From Planctomycetota bacterium (lineage in GTDB: Bacteria; Planctomycetota; Planctomycetia; Pirellulales; JADFKK01): 33,822 nt of DNA. Made by a program: the position numbers and the translations under genes. The stretch lies in assembly GCA_022564995.1 (NCBI GenBank), contig JADFKK010000048.1, positions 1 through 33,822 of the forward strand, given 5' to 3'. The number at the start of each line of letters is the position of its first letter. The first letter of the stretch is position 1. The notes under the pieces were generated by a model that was not told the origin of the DNA, made no database searches, and worked only from the letters and a program-made list of their open reading frames with translations. Below, piece after piece: positions 7,905-15,012 of the stretch.

Positions 7905-8858
7905 CTAACCCTTCGCGCCGGCTTTGACGCCCATTGCCGGCGCGGCGCTGATCGCGACGCGAGCCGGTTCGGTGTCGACGCCGTCGTGCCGATAGATTTG
8001 GTTTCGCCCGGCGGCTTTGGCGCTGTAGAGCGCGGTGTCGGCTCGCGTGACGATCGACTCGCTCGTATCGCCGTCGAGCGCCTCGGCGACTCCACCGCTG
8101 ACGGTGACCTGCAATTCACGCTCAATTCTCTCGCGAAATCGTTGGGAGAAGATCGAAATGCCGTCCAGGTCGGTGTGCGGCATGACCACGACAAATTCTC
8201 CTCCGCCGTAGCGAGCCACCACGTCGGTGTCGCGGGCCGCGTCGGCCAGCAACGAGGCGACCCCTTGCAGCGTCTGGTCACCGTGCAAGCGCCCTTGTTC
8301 ATCGTTGAATTGTCCGAAGTTGTCGATGTCGAGGATCAGCAGCGAGAAGGGCTGCTCGTAGCGGTGCATCATGGCGAACATCGACGTCAGCGCCTCGTCC
8401 AGTGCACGGCGATTGCCCACGCCGGTGAGCGAATCGGTGCGGGCGTCGGTAAAGGTCGCCAGATGATTGGTTTGTTGGCGAATCGACTCGTAAGCTTGCG
8501 AGAGTTCGCCCGCCAGTTGCAATGTCGGTTTGAGCATTTCCTCCGCTTCGGCACTGAGCTTCTGCCAAGCCACCTCTTTGTCTTCGCTGCCCAGCTCTTT
8601 CATCCGCTGCTTGAATCGGGCCACCGCGCCGTGGTGCATGGCCATGGCGTTGCGAACCGATTCGACGATCGATTCAAGCTCGGCGGCCACAGTGGTCGCC
8701 TTGTGCAGCTCCTCGCGGGCAGCCGTTTCTTCTTCGCATTGCGATTGTTCGTATCGGCGACGAAGTCCGACCAGGTAGCCAATCGCAGCGACAGCCGCCA
8801 GAGCAACGGTCAATGGCAATTGTAGCGATCCAACGTCGAGCGCGAAAAATGCAGTCAT
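7905..8858 (-). CDS. Membrane GGDEF-domain protein with degenerate GGGEF signature
   Basis: 317 residues. One N-terminal membrane segment (~12-31, PLTVALAAVAAIGYLVG) is followed by a helical, probably coiled-coil signalling linker (~35-135) and a GGDEF domain (~140-295). The core is present (TDSLTGVGNRRALDE; LILDIDNFGQFND; HGD), but the signature reads R-Y-G218-G-G-E-F222, with Gly in place of the metal-binding Asp/Glu at the third position. The Lys usual in DxDxFK is Gly here. The allosteric I-site R209-D-T-D212 is kept at the correct five-residue spacing. It may be a weak or inactive diguanylate cyclase, or a c-di-GMP-binding receptor. It is monocistronic and convergent with the enolase-type gene. 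Confidence 0.88.
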   Translation of the reverse strand: MTAFFALDVGSLQLPLTVALAAVAAIGYLVGLRRRYEQSQCEEETAAREELHKATTVAAELESIVESVRNAMAMHHGAVARFKQRMKELGSEDKEVAWQKLSAEAEEMLKPTLQLAGELSQAYESIRQQTNHLATFTDARTDSLTGVGNRRALDEALTSMFAMMHRYEQPFSLLILDIDNFGQFNDEQGRLHGDQTLQGVASLLADAARDTDVVARYGGGEFVVVMPHTDLDGISIFSQRFRERIERELQVTVSGGVAEALDGDTSESIVTRADTALYSAKAAGRNQIYRHDGVDTEPARVAISAAPAMGVKAGAKG

Positions 8859-8963
8859 GACACAACCGTAATCATCTCAAGCGGATATGGGAGTAATTTA
8901 ATCGATCAGCCGTGGGCAAGAACACGCCGACCCAGCGGCAGTGTGAGCGCCCAAAAGAATATA

Positions 8964-9015
8964 GGACGCCGTGCGCCCCAGGGCCGCATTTTTCGCGGCT
9001 TGCCGCACGGCGTCC
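8964..9015. repeat. Nested hairpin
   Basis: Outer 12-bp perfect stem GGACGCCGTGCG (8964-8975) pairs with 9004-9015. An inner 5-bp stem GCCGC/GCGGC (8983-8987 with 8995-8999) closes a loop ATTTTTC. It lies in the intergenic space between the divergent side of the GGDEF gene and a small membrane protein. The function is unknown; it may be a structured RNA, a terminator of the small - strand gene, or a REP-type element. Confidence 0.6.
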
Positions 9016-9100
9016 GTTTGTAGCGAAGGGGTCGACTAGCAGCGACGCACCGAATCACCGATGCCGGGCTCGTTCGATCTCACTCGGGACGACCGGCATC

Positions 9101-9244
9101 TCAATAGTTACGCCGGCCCATGCCCCGCATGCACATGAAGCCGAAAAACGTAATCGCCAGCAAGACAATCACCCATTGGTGTCGATCGGCCCGAGTTGCA
9201 AACGACATGAGCCACGAGTAGGCCTGAAATATGTAGTCCGACAT
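9101..9244 (-). CDS. Small single-pass membrane protein
   Basis: 47 residues from ATG 9244 (MSDYIFQAYSWLMSF), chosen because AGGAG precedes it by 2 nt and because the upstream extension looks non-coding. It has one confident membrane span (~25-41, WVIVLLAITFFGFMCM) and ends in a basic tail RGMGRRNY. No family is recognised. Neighbouring genes are on the same strand but more than 200 nt away, so it is probably monocistronic. It could be a chance reading frame; the clean hydrophobic segment with a positive-inside tail and the ribosome site argue for a gene. Confidence 0.5.
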   Translation of the reverse strand: MSDYIFQAYSWLMSFATRADRHQWVIVLLAITFFGFMCMRGMGRRNY

Positions 9245-9415
9245 TGCTCCTATTCCCAAGTATCGAGTTTGCGTCGAAGGGTCCGCCACGCAGCCAAGAC
9301 CCGTATGAAGTGTACGTTACGACCGTCCGAAAGGCGCGCCGGGGATGTTGGATTGACAGGCCGCAGAAGCCGCACCATCCGCAAAACCGTAGCTGCGGCG
9401 CAGCGGTTCACGGAG

Positions 9416-9434
9416 CACCGGCGGGACGCCGGTG
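9416..9434. repeat. Short GC hairpin
   Basis: CACCGGCG-gga-CGCCGGTG is an 8-bp perfect stem with a 3-nt loop, about 40 nt beyond the stop codon of the - strand acetyltransferase gene. There is no T-run, so it may be a transcript-end stabiliser or REP-like unit. Confidence 0.5.
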
Positions 9435-9472
9435 CCACGGTTTCTCGGCGGGACGACTTCATGGAACGGGGG

Positions 9473-10435
9473 CTATTGCGTCTTGCGAAACTGCGTGCCG
9501 CGGCCGACCTGCTCGAAGCCCAGCTTTTGGCACAGGCCGATCAGGGCGACGTGGTCGGCGGGGGCATGGGCCTCGATGAGCGAGATACCCTGATCGTGCA
9601 GGCGGCGCATGGCCTCGCCCAGCAGGCAGGTGGCCAGCCCCTGCCGCGTCGCACCAGGATCGACGGTCACCTCGGCCAGCCCCTCGGCATGAACGCCCCA
9701 ACTGGTCGAGAAGCCGTCCATCGTCCAAAACGTCGCCGAGGCCAGCGTTTGCCCGTCGGCGCGGGATTGGATCGACAGCCGCTTGCGGTCGAAGCAGCCC
9801 CAAGTGCAGGCTTCCCACCAATTACGCACCGGCGGATCTATCTCGACCGTCATACTCACCGACCGACGCAGCTCTCGCTGGCGACGATCGACCGGCGCGC
9901 GAAAACTCGATAGATCACGCTGAAATATCAACACCTGTTCCTCCTCGGCGTAATCGCGGGCCAAATATGCCTGCCGTGTCGGGCGATCTTCGTCGAGCAC
10001 CCCCGGCATGTCGCTGCCGCCGTACAACCCCAGATAAAACGGCCGGTACGATCCGCCCGCACCGCCGAGAATCGTCCGGGCGCCGCGATCCACCAGGTAC
10101 TGTTCGGCCCGCGACAGCAACTCATCGCGAATGGCCGCCTCCTCGTCGTGCGGGCGGACCATCAACATGCAGACGACGCCGACCTCGTGCGACGGGCCGC
10201 GGCGATCGTCGCTAGGCCCGAAGCCGGCGTGAACGAAGCCGACTGGTTTATGGTCTTGCAGGGCGACGATCAACCCCTCGCGCTCGAAGTAGGGCTTGGC
10301 CAGCACCAACTGGCTGAAAATTTGCAGCGTCATCGGCTGCATCAGATGGCGCACCGGGACTTGGCTGCGCCAAATATCGACCAGCCCCGGAGGGTCGTTG
10401 TTGCGGAAAGCTCGGTAGCAAATCAAGGCGGGCAA
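9473..10435 (-). CDS. Tandem GNAT-type N-acetyltransferase
   Basis: 320 residues with two GNAT-like halves. In the C-terminal half the acetyl-CoA segment is clear: 'LAEVTVDPGATRQGLATCLLGEAMRRLHDQG', then 'AHAPADHVALIGLCQKLGFEQVG' (~250-312). The N-terminal half (~1-165) has 'PVGFVHAGFGP', 'VCMLMVRPHDEEAAIRDELLSRAEQYLVDRGA' and 'RPFYLGLYGGSD', consistent with a second, more diverged GNAT fold as in mycothiol-synthase-like proteins. It acts in the cytosol on an unknown acceptor. It is probably transcribed alone, 175 nt downstream of the Rieske gene on the same strand. Confidence 0.82.
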   Translation of the reverse strand: MPALICYRAFRNNDPPGLVDIWRSQVPVRHLMQPMTLQIFSQLVLAKPYFEREGLIVALQDHKPVGFVHAGFGPSDDRRGPSHEVGVVCMLMVRPHDEEAAIRDELLSRAEQYLVDRGARTILGGAGGSYRPFYLGLYGGSDMPGVLDEDRPTRQAYLARDYAEEEQVLIFQRDLSSFRAPVDRRQRELRRSVSMTVEIDPPVRNWWEACTWGCFDRKRLSIQSRADGQTLASATFWTMDGFSTSWGVHAEGLAEVTVDPGATRQGLATCLLGEAMRRLHDQGISLIEAHAPADHVALIGLCQKLGFEQVGRGTQFRKTQ

Positions 10436-10565
10436 GTGGGCAAGGCCGAATGAGGAAGAAAGCCAACCTATACGGTTAATGGATCGGCGCCACCGCGCCT
10501 AGCCGGCTATGCGAATCTGCCGGTTACGGAACTTTGGCGGACGCCCGCACTGGAGCATTCGGCAC

Positions 10566-10591
10566 AGCGGCGCCAAGCGTCAGGCGCCGCT
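10566..10591. terminator. 9-bp GC hairpin downstream of the Rieske gene
   Basis: AGCGGCGCC and GGCGCCGCT pair perfectly around the 8-nt loop AAGCGTCA, 20 nt past the Rieske stop codon. No T-run follows on the - strand, so termination is inferred from position only. Confidence 0.4.
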
Positions 10592-10610
10592 CAAGGAGAT
10601 CGCTGTAGTG

Positions 10611-10928
10611 CTAGTTGTCTCCCAAATCGATCAACACCGTGCCATCCTCGACCTTCACCGCAAAGCCCGGGTGGACGAGCGACTGGCTGGTTTGGTGTTT
10701 TCCGCTGCGAACGTCGAACTGCCAGCCGTGCCAGGGACAGGTAACGATGCAGCCGACCAGCGAGCCCTTGCCGAGCGGACCACCCTGGTGTGGACAGACG
10801 CCGTCGAGCGCATGAAACTCGCCATCGACGTTAAACAACGCGACGATGCGGTCTCCAGCGACCCGTTCCAACGACGAACCGGGCGGACAATCGTCGACTT
10901 TCGCAATGACAACCCAATTCGGCATCAT
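10611..10928 (-). CDS. Rieske [2Fe-2S] ferredoxin-like protein
   Basis: 105 residues, a single Rieske domain. Cluster ligands are C45-P-H47 (GVCPHQGGPLG) and C64-P-W-H67 (TCPWHGWQFD), with the conserved 'SGKH' and 'HPGFAVKVEDGTVLIDL' end. Two adjacent ATGs (10928, 10925) are possible. A longer in-frame extension is rejected because it reads through two copies of a 24-bp repeat. The size fits a stand-alone electron carrier of the NirD or dioxygenase-ferredoxin type. No oxygenase or reductase lies next to it, so its partner is unknown. Confidence 0.9.
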   Translation of the reverse strand: MMPNWVVIAKVDDCPPGSSLERVAGDRIVALFNVDGEFHALDGVCPHQGGPLGKGSLVGCIVTCPWHGWQFDVRSGKHQTSQSLVHPGFAVKVEDGTVLIDLGDN

Positions 10929-10955
10929 GGGACCGCGTCTCAATGTTGGCGGAGC

Positions 10956-11004
10956 TGTAGGAGGCGACTCTGTCGGCGAATGTAGGAGGCGACTCTGTCG
11001 GCGA
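10956..11004 (+). repeat. Two tandem copies of the 24-bp TGTAGGAGGCG repeat
   Basis: 10956-10979 and 10981-11004 are identical 24-mers (TGTAGGAGGCGACTCTG...) in a 25-nt period. They differ from the right arm of the 5085-5156 pair by one base (T for C at position 16). They lie upstream of the Rieske gene. Confidence 0.8.
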
Positions 11005-11160
11005 ATATCGTATTGTCGCCGCCTATTCCACTCATCATGGTAACCGGCCACGTCACGATCACAAGCTGGCACTTTCCGATTGCGCTTCTCCAAGCCAGCC
11101 AACGTGTTGCGCCTTGCGAGCGACAGAAACGAACGCCCGAGGAGCCTAAACGCCAACAGT

Positions 11161-11169
11161 TTATCCACC
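11161..11169 (+). promoter_or_regulatory. DnaA-box-like 9-mer
   Basis: TTATCCACC matches the DnaA box TTATNCACA at 8 of 9 positions, about 300 nt upstream of the dnaA-like gene. It is solitary: no second good box was seen nearby, so an origin is not supported. Autoregulation is possible; chance is also possible. Confidence 0.25.
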
Positions 11170-11464
11170 GCAACGACAACGACCGAGAAAGTTCTTTTTC
11201 GGCCATTCCGAGCGTAGCGACGGCTATTGTCGGCAAACGCGGCACGGGCGCCGGCCGGTTCAAGCGTGTTGTTTCGCTAAGTTTTGAGGGTGGTTTGACA
11301 GCGAAGCTAGCAGTCGTACAATCGTCGTTTCAGTTGGTTATTGAACTCTTACGGACGGCGCTGCTGTCACAGCCGGCCGCCACTTTCCTAGATAGCGTCC
11401 CGCCAGGGACACGAGGTCGCATCAAGAAGTTGCGATCCGTTTGCGTGGAAGGTGCGCGCCAAGG

Positions 11465-12856
11465 ATGCGCAAGGAAGTGATCAAGGACGATACGAATATC
11501 GCCGCCGCTGTGCGAAAATTGCTGGCCCAGGAGGTCGGCGAAGACCGCTTTTCGGCCTGGTTCGGGGCTGGCCGGCGGCTGATGGTCGAAGACGGCGCCG
11601 TGGTGGTGCTGGTCGAGAGCGAATTTGCCGTCGATTGGATGCGGACCAAGTTTCGCGCCACGATTGGCGAGGTGGGTAAGCAGGTTACCGGGCAGGATCT
11701 GCCGATTGAGTTTCGCGTCGATCGGACGTTGCACGACGACGCGGGCGAGGGCGACGCGCCGGCCGCCTCTGCCGATCAGGCAAAACCGCAAGCGGCAGCG
11801 CAACAGCGCAGCGGCCGGCCGCGACGATTCGCCCGGCATGAAGATTTCGTTGTCGGAGCGTGCAATCGTATCGCCTTCACTTCAGCCCAGATGGCGGCCG
11901 ACAGCCCCGGCATGTATTCGCCGTTGTTGATCTACGGCCCCACCGGAACCGGCAAGACACATCTGCTCGAAGGTCTTTGGATCACCGCTCGCCGGGCCAG
12001 CCCCGCGGTGCGGGCCGTGTATCTTTCCGCCGAGCAATTCACCAGCTATTTTCTCGGCGCGCTGCGCGGCAGTGGACTGCCGAGCTTTCGCCGAAAATAT
12101 CGCGGCGTCGAGCTGTTGATGATCGACGACTTGCAATTTTTCGAGGGCAAGCGGGCCACGTTGGTCGAACTGCTGCACACGATTGACACGCTGATGCAAG
12201 AAGGCCGGCAGTTGGTCTTCACGGCCGATCGCGCGCCGGCAGACTTCGAAGACTTTGCGCCCGAACTCAGCTCGCGACTCTCCGCCGGGTTGGTCTGTCG
12301 CATCGATCCGCCCGACTACGAAACCCGCCGGGGCGTCATCCGGCAAATGGCCCGTCGGCTCGACTTGAACCTATCCCAGGGCGTGCAGGAATTTGTCGCC
12401 CGTAATTTGACCGGCGACGTGCGAGAGATCTCGGGCGGCTTGAACCGGCTCAAGGCCATCCAGCAGGCCGAAGGTCGAAACATCACGCCGACGATGGCCG
12501 AAAGCGCCCTGGCCGATCTGATCCGCCATAATACGCGGGCCGTCGATCTCAAGCAGATCGAAGAGGCCGTTTGTCAGACGTTCGCCCTCTCGCCCAAATC
12601 GCTTCGTTCGACCTGTAAAACGCAGGCCGTGAGCCATCCCCGCATGTTGGCCATGTGGCTGGCTCGCCGCGTCACGCGGGCCGCGCTAAGCGAGATTGGC
12701 GACCACTTCGGCGGCCGACGGCATAGCACGGTGATTTCCGCCCAAAAGAAGATCGACCGCTGGCTCCGTGACGGAGCGGCCGTTAAGTTTGGGGCTCAGC
12801 AGATACCGGTCGAAGAGGCGTTGCGCTGCGTGCAGACGCGATTGCAGACGGGGTAG
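11465..12856 (+). CDS. dnaA: Chromosomal replication initiator DnaA (or DnaA paralogue)
   Basis: 463 residues from ATG 11465; an in-frame TTG at 11441 is less likely. Domain I is ~1-85 with a Gln/Ala-rich linker to ~120. The AAA+ domain has Walker A G158-PTGTGK-T165, Walker B LLMIDDLQF (217-225) and a box VII arginine in 'ELSSRLSAGL' (R271). 'DVREISGGLNRL' is the sensor II region. Domain IV ends in the signature 'IGDHFGGRRHSTVISAQKKI' (411-430). E. coli has Asp433 in GGRDH, a base-contacting residue; here it is R419. No dnaN, recF or gyrB follows, as is common in Planctomycetes, where dnaA is often isolated and may be duplicated. Confidence 0.92.
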   Translation: MRKEVIKDDTNIAAAVRKLLAQEVGEDRFSAWFGAGRRLMVEDGAVVVLVESEFAVDWMRTKFRATIGEVGKQVTGQDLPIEFRVDRTLHDDAGEGDAPAASADQAKPQAAAQQRSGRPRRFARHEDFVVGACNRIAFTSAQMAADSPGMYSPLLIYGPTGTGKTHLLEGLWITARRASPAVRAVYLSAEQFTSYFLGALRGSGLPSFRRKYRGVELLMIDDLQFFEGKRATLVELLHTIDTLMQEGRQLVFTADRAPADFEDFAPELSSRLSAGLVCRIDPPDYETRRGVIRQMARRLDLNLSQGVQEFVARNLTGDVREISGGLNRLKAIQQAEGRNITPTMAESALADLIRHNTRAVDLKQIEEAVCQTFALSPKSLRSTCKTQAVSHPRMLAMWLARRVTRAALSEIGDHFGGRRHSTVISAQKKIDRWLRDGAAVKFGAQQIPVEEALRCVQTRLQTG

Positions 12857-12899
12857 CGGTCGCGTGAATGAGTTAAGCCGATTCACGCGAGCGGAAATT

Positions 12900-13013
12900 C
12901 GAAGCACGAAATCCTAAACAAATCAGAAATCCGAATCTCGAATGTAAAAAAGGCCGGGAGCTGGAGGTTTTCTGACATTCGTGCTTTGAATTTGTTTAGG
13001 ATTTCGTGCTTCG
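12900..13013. repeat. 24-bp perfect inverted repeat between convergent genes
   Basis: Arm 12900-12923 (starts CGAAGCACGAAATCC) is exactly complementary to 12990-13013, with a 66-nt AT-richer loop that holds partial further repeats (CGAATGT / ACATTCG). It separates the converging DnaA and PhyH-like genes. It may serve as a bidirectional transcription end or be a MITE-like element. Confidence 0.75.
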
Positions 13014-13038
13014 GATTTGAAGGGCAATTCCGCTCGGT

Positions 13039-13893
13039 CTATTCAGGCGCGAATTCTAAATCACCACCTGGGCGCGCCGCGTTCGACCAATGACCCCGCA
13101 CATCACACCCAGCAACGACAACACCTTTCTGGTTCCAGTCGAGATGAGCCTGCACGTCGGCGGTGGTGTAACGCAGCGTCAGGCCGCAGCGACGACGCTC
13201 CGAATCGTTGGCATCGGAGCCGTGCAGCAAGAGATCGCTGTGCATCGAAATCTCGCCCGCTTCGAGCTCCACGTCGATCGGCTGACCAAATTGCGCGACG
13301 TCGTCGATCGTCTGATCGAGCGTGTTGTGCTCGTCCCGGTCGCTGCGGCGGTAGTCGACGTGACCGTGCAAGTGTGAACCGGGAATCACTCTCATGCAGG
13401 CGTTCTGGCGGTCGGCCTTGTCGATGGCCAGCCACACCGTCACGGCCCGCGACGGCGTGAGCGGCCAATAGCTGGCGTCTTGATGCCAGGCGACCGTCTT
13501 GCCGTCGCCGGGCATCTTGCAGAAATAATGCGATCCCCAGCCGATCACGTTCTCGCCCAACAGGTCGCAGACGCAGGCGACGATTTTCGGGTGGGTCAGC
13601 AAGTCGTAAACCGGCCCATAGGTCAGATGGGCCGAACTGATCGAGTAGCTGTCTCCGCCCTCGGCAATGACCCGCCGGAGCAATTCGTCGAAGTAGCTAC
13701 GCTGGGCGTCGATCTCGTCGGCCGAGAAAATGCGGAGGTTTTTCAGATAGCCATCGCGGTTAAATCGCTCGACCTGGTCGGTCGAAAGCGTCTTGGCGGC
13801 AGACGCCTCCGCCGGCTGAAAGCTCAACTCGCGCTCAATCGCGTCAAGCTGCTCCTGGGTCGGCGTGATGTCAAATTTAGGGGGCGGATTCAT
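13039..13893 (-). CDS. Phytanoyl-CoA dioxygenase (PhyH) family, Fe(II)/2-oxoglutarate oxygenase
   Basis: 284 residues from ATG 13893 (MNPPPKFDITP). The longer open frame upstream is rejected because it lacks family sequence and overlaps the promoter of the divergent gene. Iron ligands H137-Q-D139 (VAWHQDASYWPL) and H224 (DLLLHGSDAN) are visible, and R241 in 'LTLRY' is a candidate 2-oxoglutarate anchor. 'CMRVIPGSHLHGHV' is the typical PhyH strand. It is cytosolic with unknown substrate; PhyH relatives hydroxylate lipids and small metabolites. It is monocistronic, divergent from 14024 with about 130 nt between start codons. Confidence 0.88.
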   Translation of the reverse strand: MNPPPKFDITPTQEQLDAIERELSFQPAEASAAKTLSTDQVERFNRDGYLKNLRIFSADEIDAQRSYFDELLRRVIAEGGDSYSISSAHLTYGPVYDLLTHPKIVACVCDLLGENVIGWGSHYFCKMPGDGKTVAWHQDASYWPLTPSRAVTVWLAIDKADRQNACMRVIPGSHLHGHVDYRRSDRDEHNTLDQTIDDVAQFGQPIDVELEAGEISMHSDLLLHGSDANDSERRRCGLTLRYTTADVQAHLDWNQKGVVVAGCDVRGHWSNAARPGGDLEFAPE

Positions 13894-13988
13894 GGGGGTA
13901 TTGTACGCGATTCGGAGCGGTCTGCCACGGTACACGTTGTCGAGATCTGACCGAATAATGGGAGTGAACGGCGGGCCGTTTCTAGCTC

Positions 13989-14017
13989 TTGTCCTCCTCC
14001 ACCTCGGGCTAGATAAT
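13989..14017 (+). promoter_or_regulatory. Shared orphan-gene upstream block, copy C, with GATAAT 6 nt before ATG
   Basis: TTGTCCTCCTCCACCTCGGG then GATAAT (14012-14017), 6 nt (AGGGAA) and ATG 14024. This is the exact spacing of a -10 box whose +1 is the start codon. It aligns ungapped with blocks at 21820 (about 22 of 29 identical) and 1752. No Shine-Dalgarno is seen. Confidence 0.5.
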
Positions 14018-14023
14018 AGGGAA

Positions 14024-14509
14024 ATGAGCAACGACCAAATCGAACGCCACCCGTTTCAGTTCAGCTTGCGGACGCTGCTGATGACGGTGACGTTGTTCGT
14101 TGTCGGAGTGGCATGCGTCAAGCTCTTGCTCGTCTTCCTGCCGCCGCCCCTCGTTTTTGCGCCCTTGCTTGTTCTATCCCTATTCGGTGCAAAACTACTC
14201 CTTCTGCACAACTTCACGAAGGTCATTGCCTCCCTGTTGTTCGTAATGCTGGTGGCTGCGTCGATTCCATTATTGTGGGCGCTTTCTCCTGACTGGAACA
14301 ATCCTCACGTTCTACCGATTGCCAACTACGTCGGAACCCCAATCGCGATTCTCACTATTCCTGTCGTTTCTTTCGTGATTGACGTTGCATCGTGCGCCAA
14401 ACCCCGCGTCTCGGCACGCACCGTTGTTGAACTCTTGGTGGGTGTACCTGTTTGGTTCTTTTTCTGGCTGTTTCTTGAACTTTTGCTTTTGAATTGGATT
14501 TGGATTTGA
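14024..14509 (+). CDS. Orphan polytopic membrane protein with planctomycete 'FQFSLRTLL' N-terminus
   Basis: 161 residues from ATG 14024. The frame opens further upstream, but that part runs through the promoter-like block and is rejected. The N-terminus 'RHPFQFSLRTLLMTVTLFVVG' is a signature seen at the start of many small planctomycete membrane proteins of unknown role. About five hydrophobic spans (~16-38, 42-60, 66-86, 103-122, 135-158) leave short loops. It ends in a very aromatic helix (WFFFWLFLELLLLNWIWI). It lies divergent to the PhyH-like gene and is probably leaderless. Confidence 0.75.
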   Translation: MSNDQIERHPFQFSLRTLLMTVTLFVVGVACVKLLLVFLPPPLVFAPLLVLSLFGAKLLLLHNFTKVIASLLFVMLVAASIPLLWALSPDWNNPHVLPIANYVGTPIAILTIPVVSFVIDVASCAKPRVSARTVVELLVGVPVWFFFWLFLELLLLNWIWI

Positions 14510-15012
14510 GCGGCCGACCAGCTTTTCTTTCTGGCTACAACCGAAACTTCGCCGCTACCCAAACCGCCGCACGAACACACTCCGCCGGTCTCAAGCGGAA
14601 AAGCGGCGGTGCCGTAGGCCGCGATGGCTGGCTCGTTGGCGGCGTCAACGGCTAGGACGAGTCGCTGCGTGCCGGCCGCGCGGGCTAGCCACTGCGCGTA
14701 GCGGGCCGCTGTCGAGGCGACGGCCCAACAGAACACAGCGACCACCGAAAGCCGCGTCGCAACGAATGCCCACTTCGATCAATTGAGCCGCCGTGACCGC
14801 GCGGCATTGCACCGATCCTCTGCGGATTCGCCGCATCACCGCGGGAAAAACCTTGTTGTATTCTCCGTTCCGTGGTACGGTGGTGGACGGCTCGGCTGGT
14901 GTCTTGGCGGTCGACCAACGAATTATGATGCCGATGATTTGCACCCCCTGGATCGCTGGCGCGTGGCCCTCGTCGGGCACTTCTCTGGCGACCGGAATCG
15001 GAGGGAGAAAAA
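14510..15012. other. 503-nt stretch without an intact gene
   Basis: It begins with a tail similar to the one after the orphan gene at 21855 (GCTTTTCTT just past the stop, then ACAACC...GAAAC...CTACCC). A - strand relic resembling a GNAT C-terminus lies at about 14578-14745. The last part carries the Shine-Dalgarno GGAGGGAG (15000-15007) of the polyampholyte gene. Confidence 0.5.
14578..14745 (-). pseudogene. Possible relic of a GNAT acetyltransferase C-terminus
   Basis: The translated stretch 'AQWLARAAGTQRLVLAVDA' + 'ANEPAIAAYGTAAF' reads like the last helix-strand-helix of a GNAT domain (…VDA.NEPA...Y...GF). The frame is closed by a stop about 40 nt upstream and no acetyl-CoA loop is found in any frame, so it appears decayed. 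It could be a chance frame; confidence is low. Confidence 0.35.

Larger units (their letters stand above)
10929..11464. other. Intergenic region between divergent Rieske and dnaA-like genes
   Basis: This 536-nt stretch has no convincing gene on either strand. It holds two tandem 24-bp repeats (10956-11004), one DnaA-box-like 9-mer (11161-11169) and presumably both divergent promoters. The frames crossing it have no family resemblance and atypical codon use. Confidence 0.6.

Noticed and set aside
8912..9913. 333-codon + strand frame
   Set aside because: Mostly antisense to the tandem-GNAT gene and spanning intergenic hairpins; no domain.
10929..11464. Chromosomal origin next to dnaA
   Set aside because: Only one 8-of-9 DnaA box, no AT-rich unwinding region and no dnaN/gyrB neighbours.
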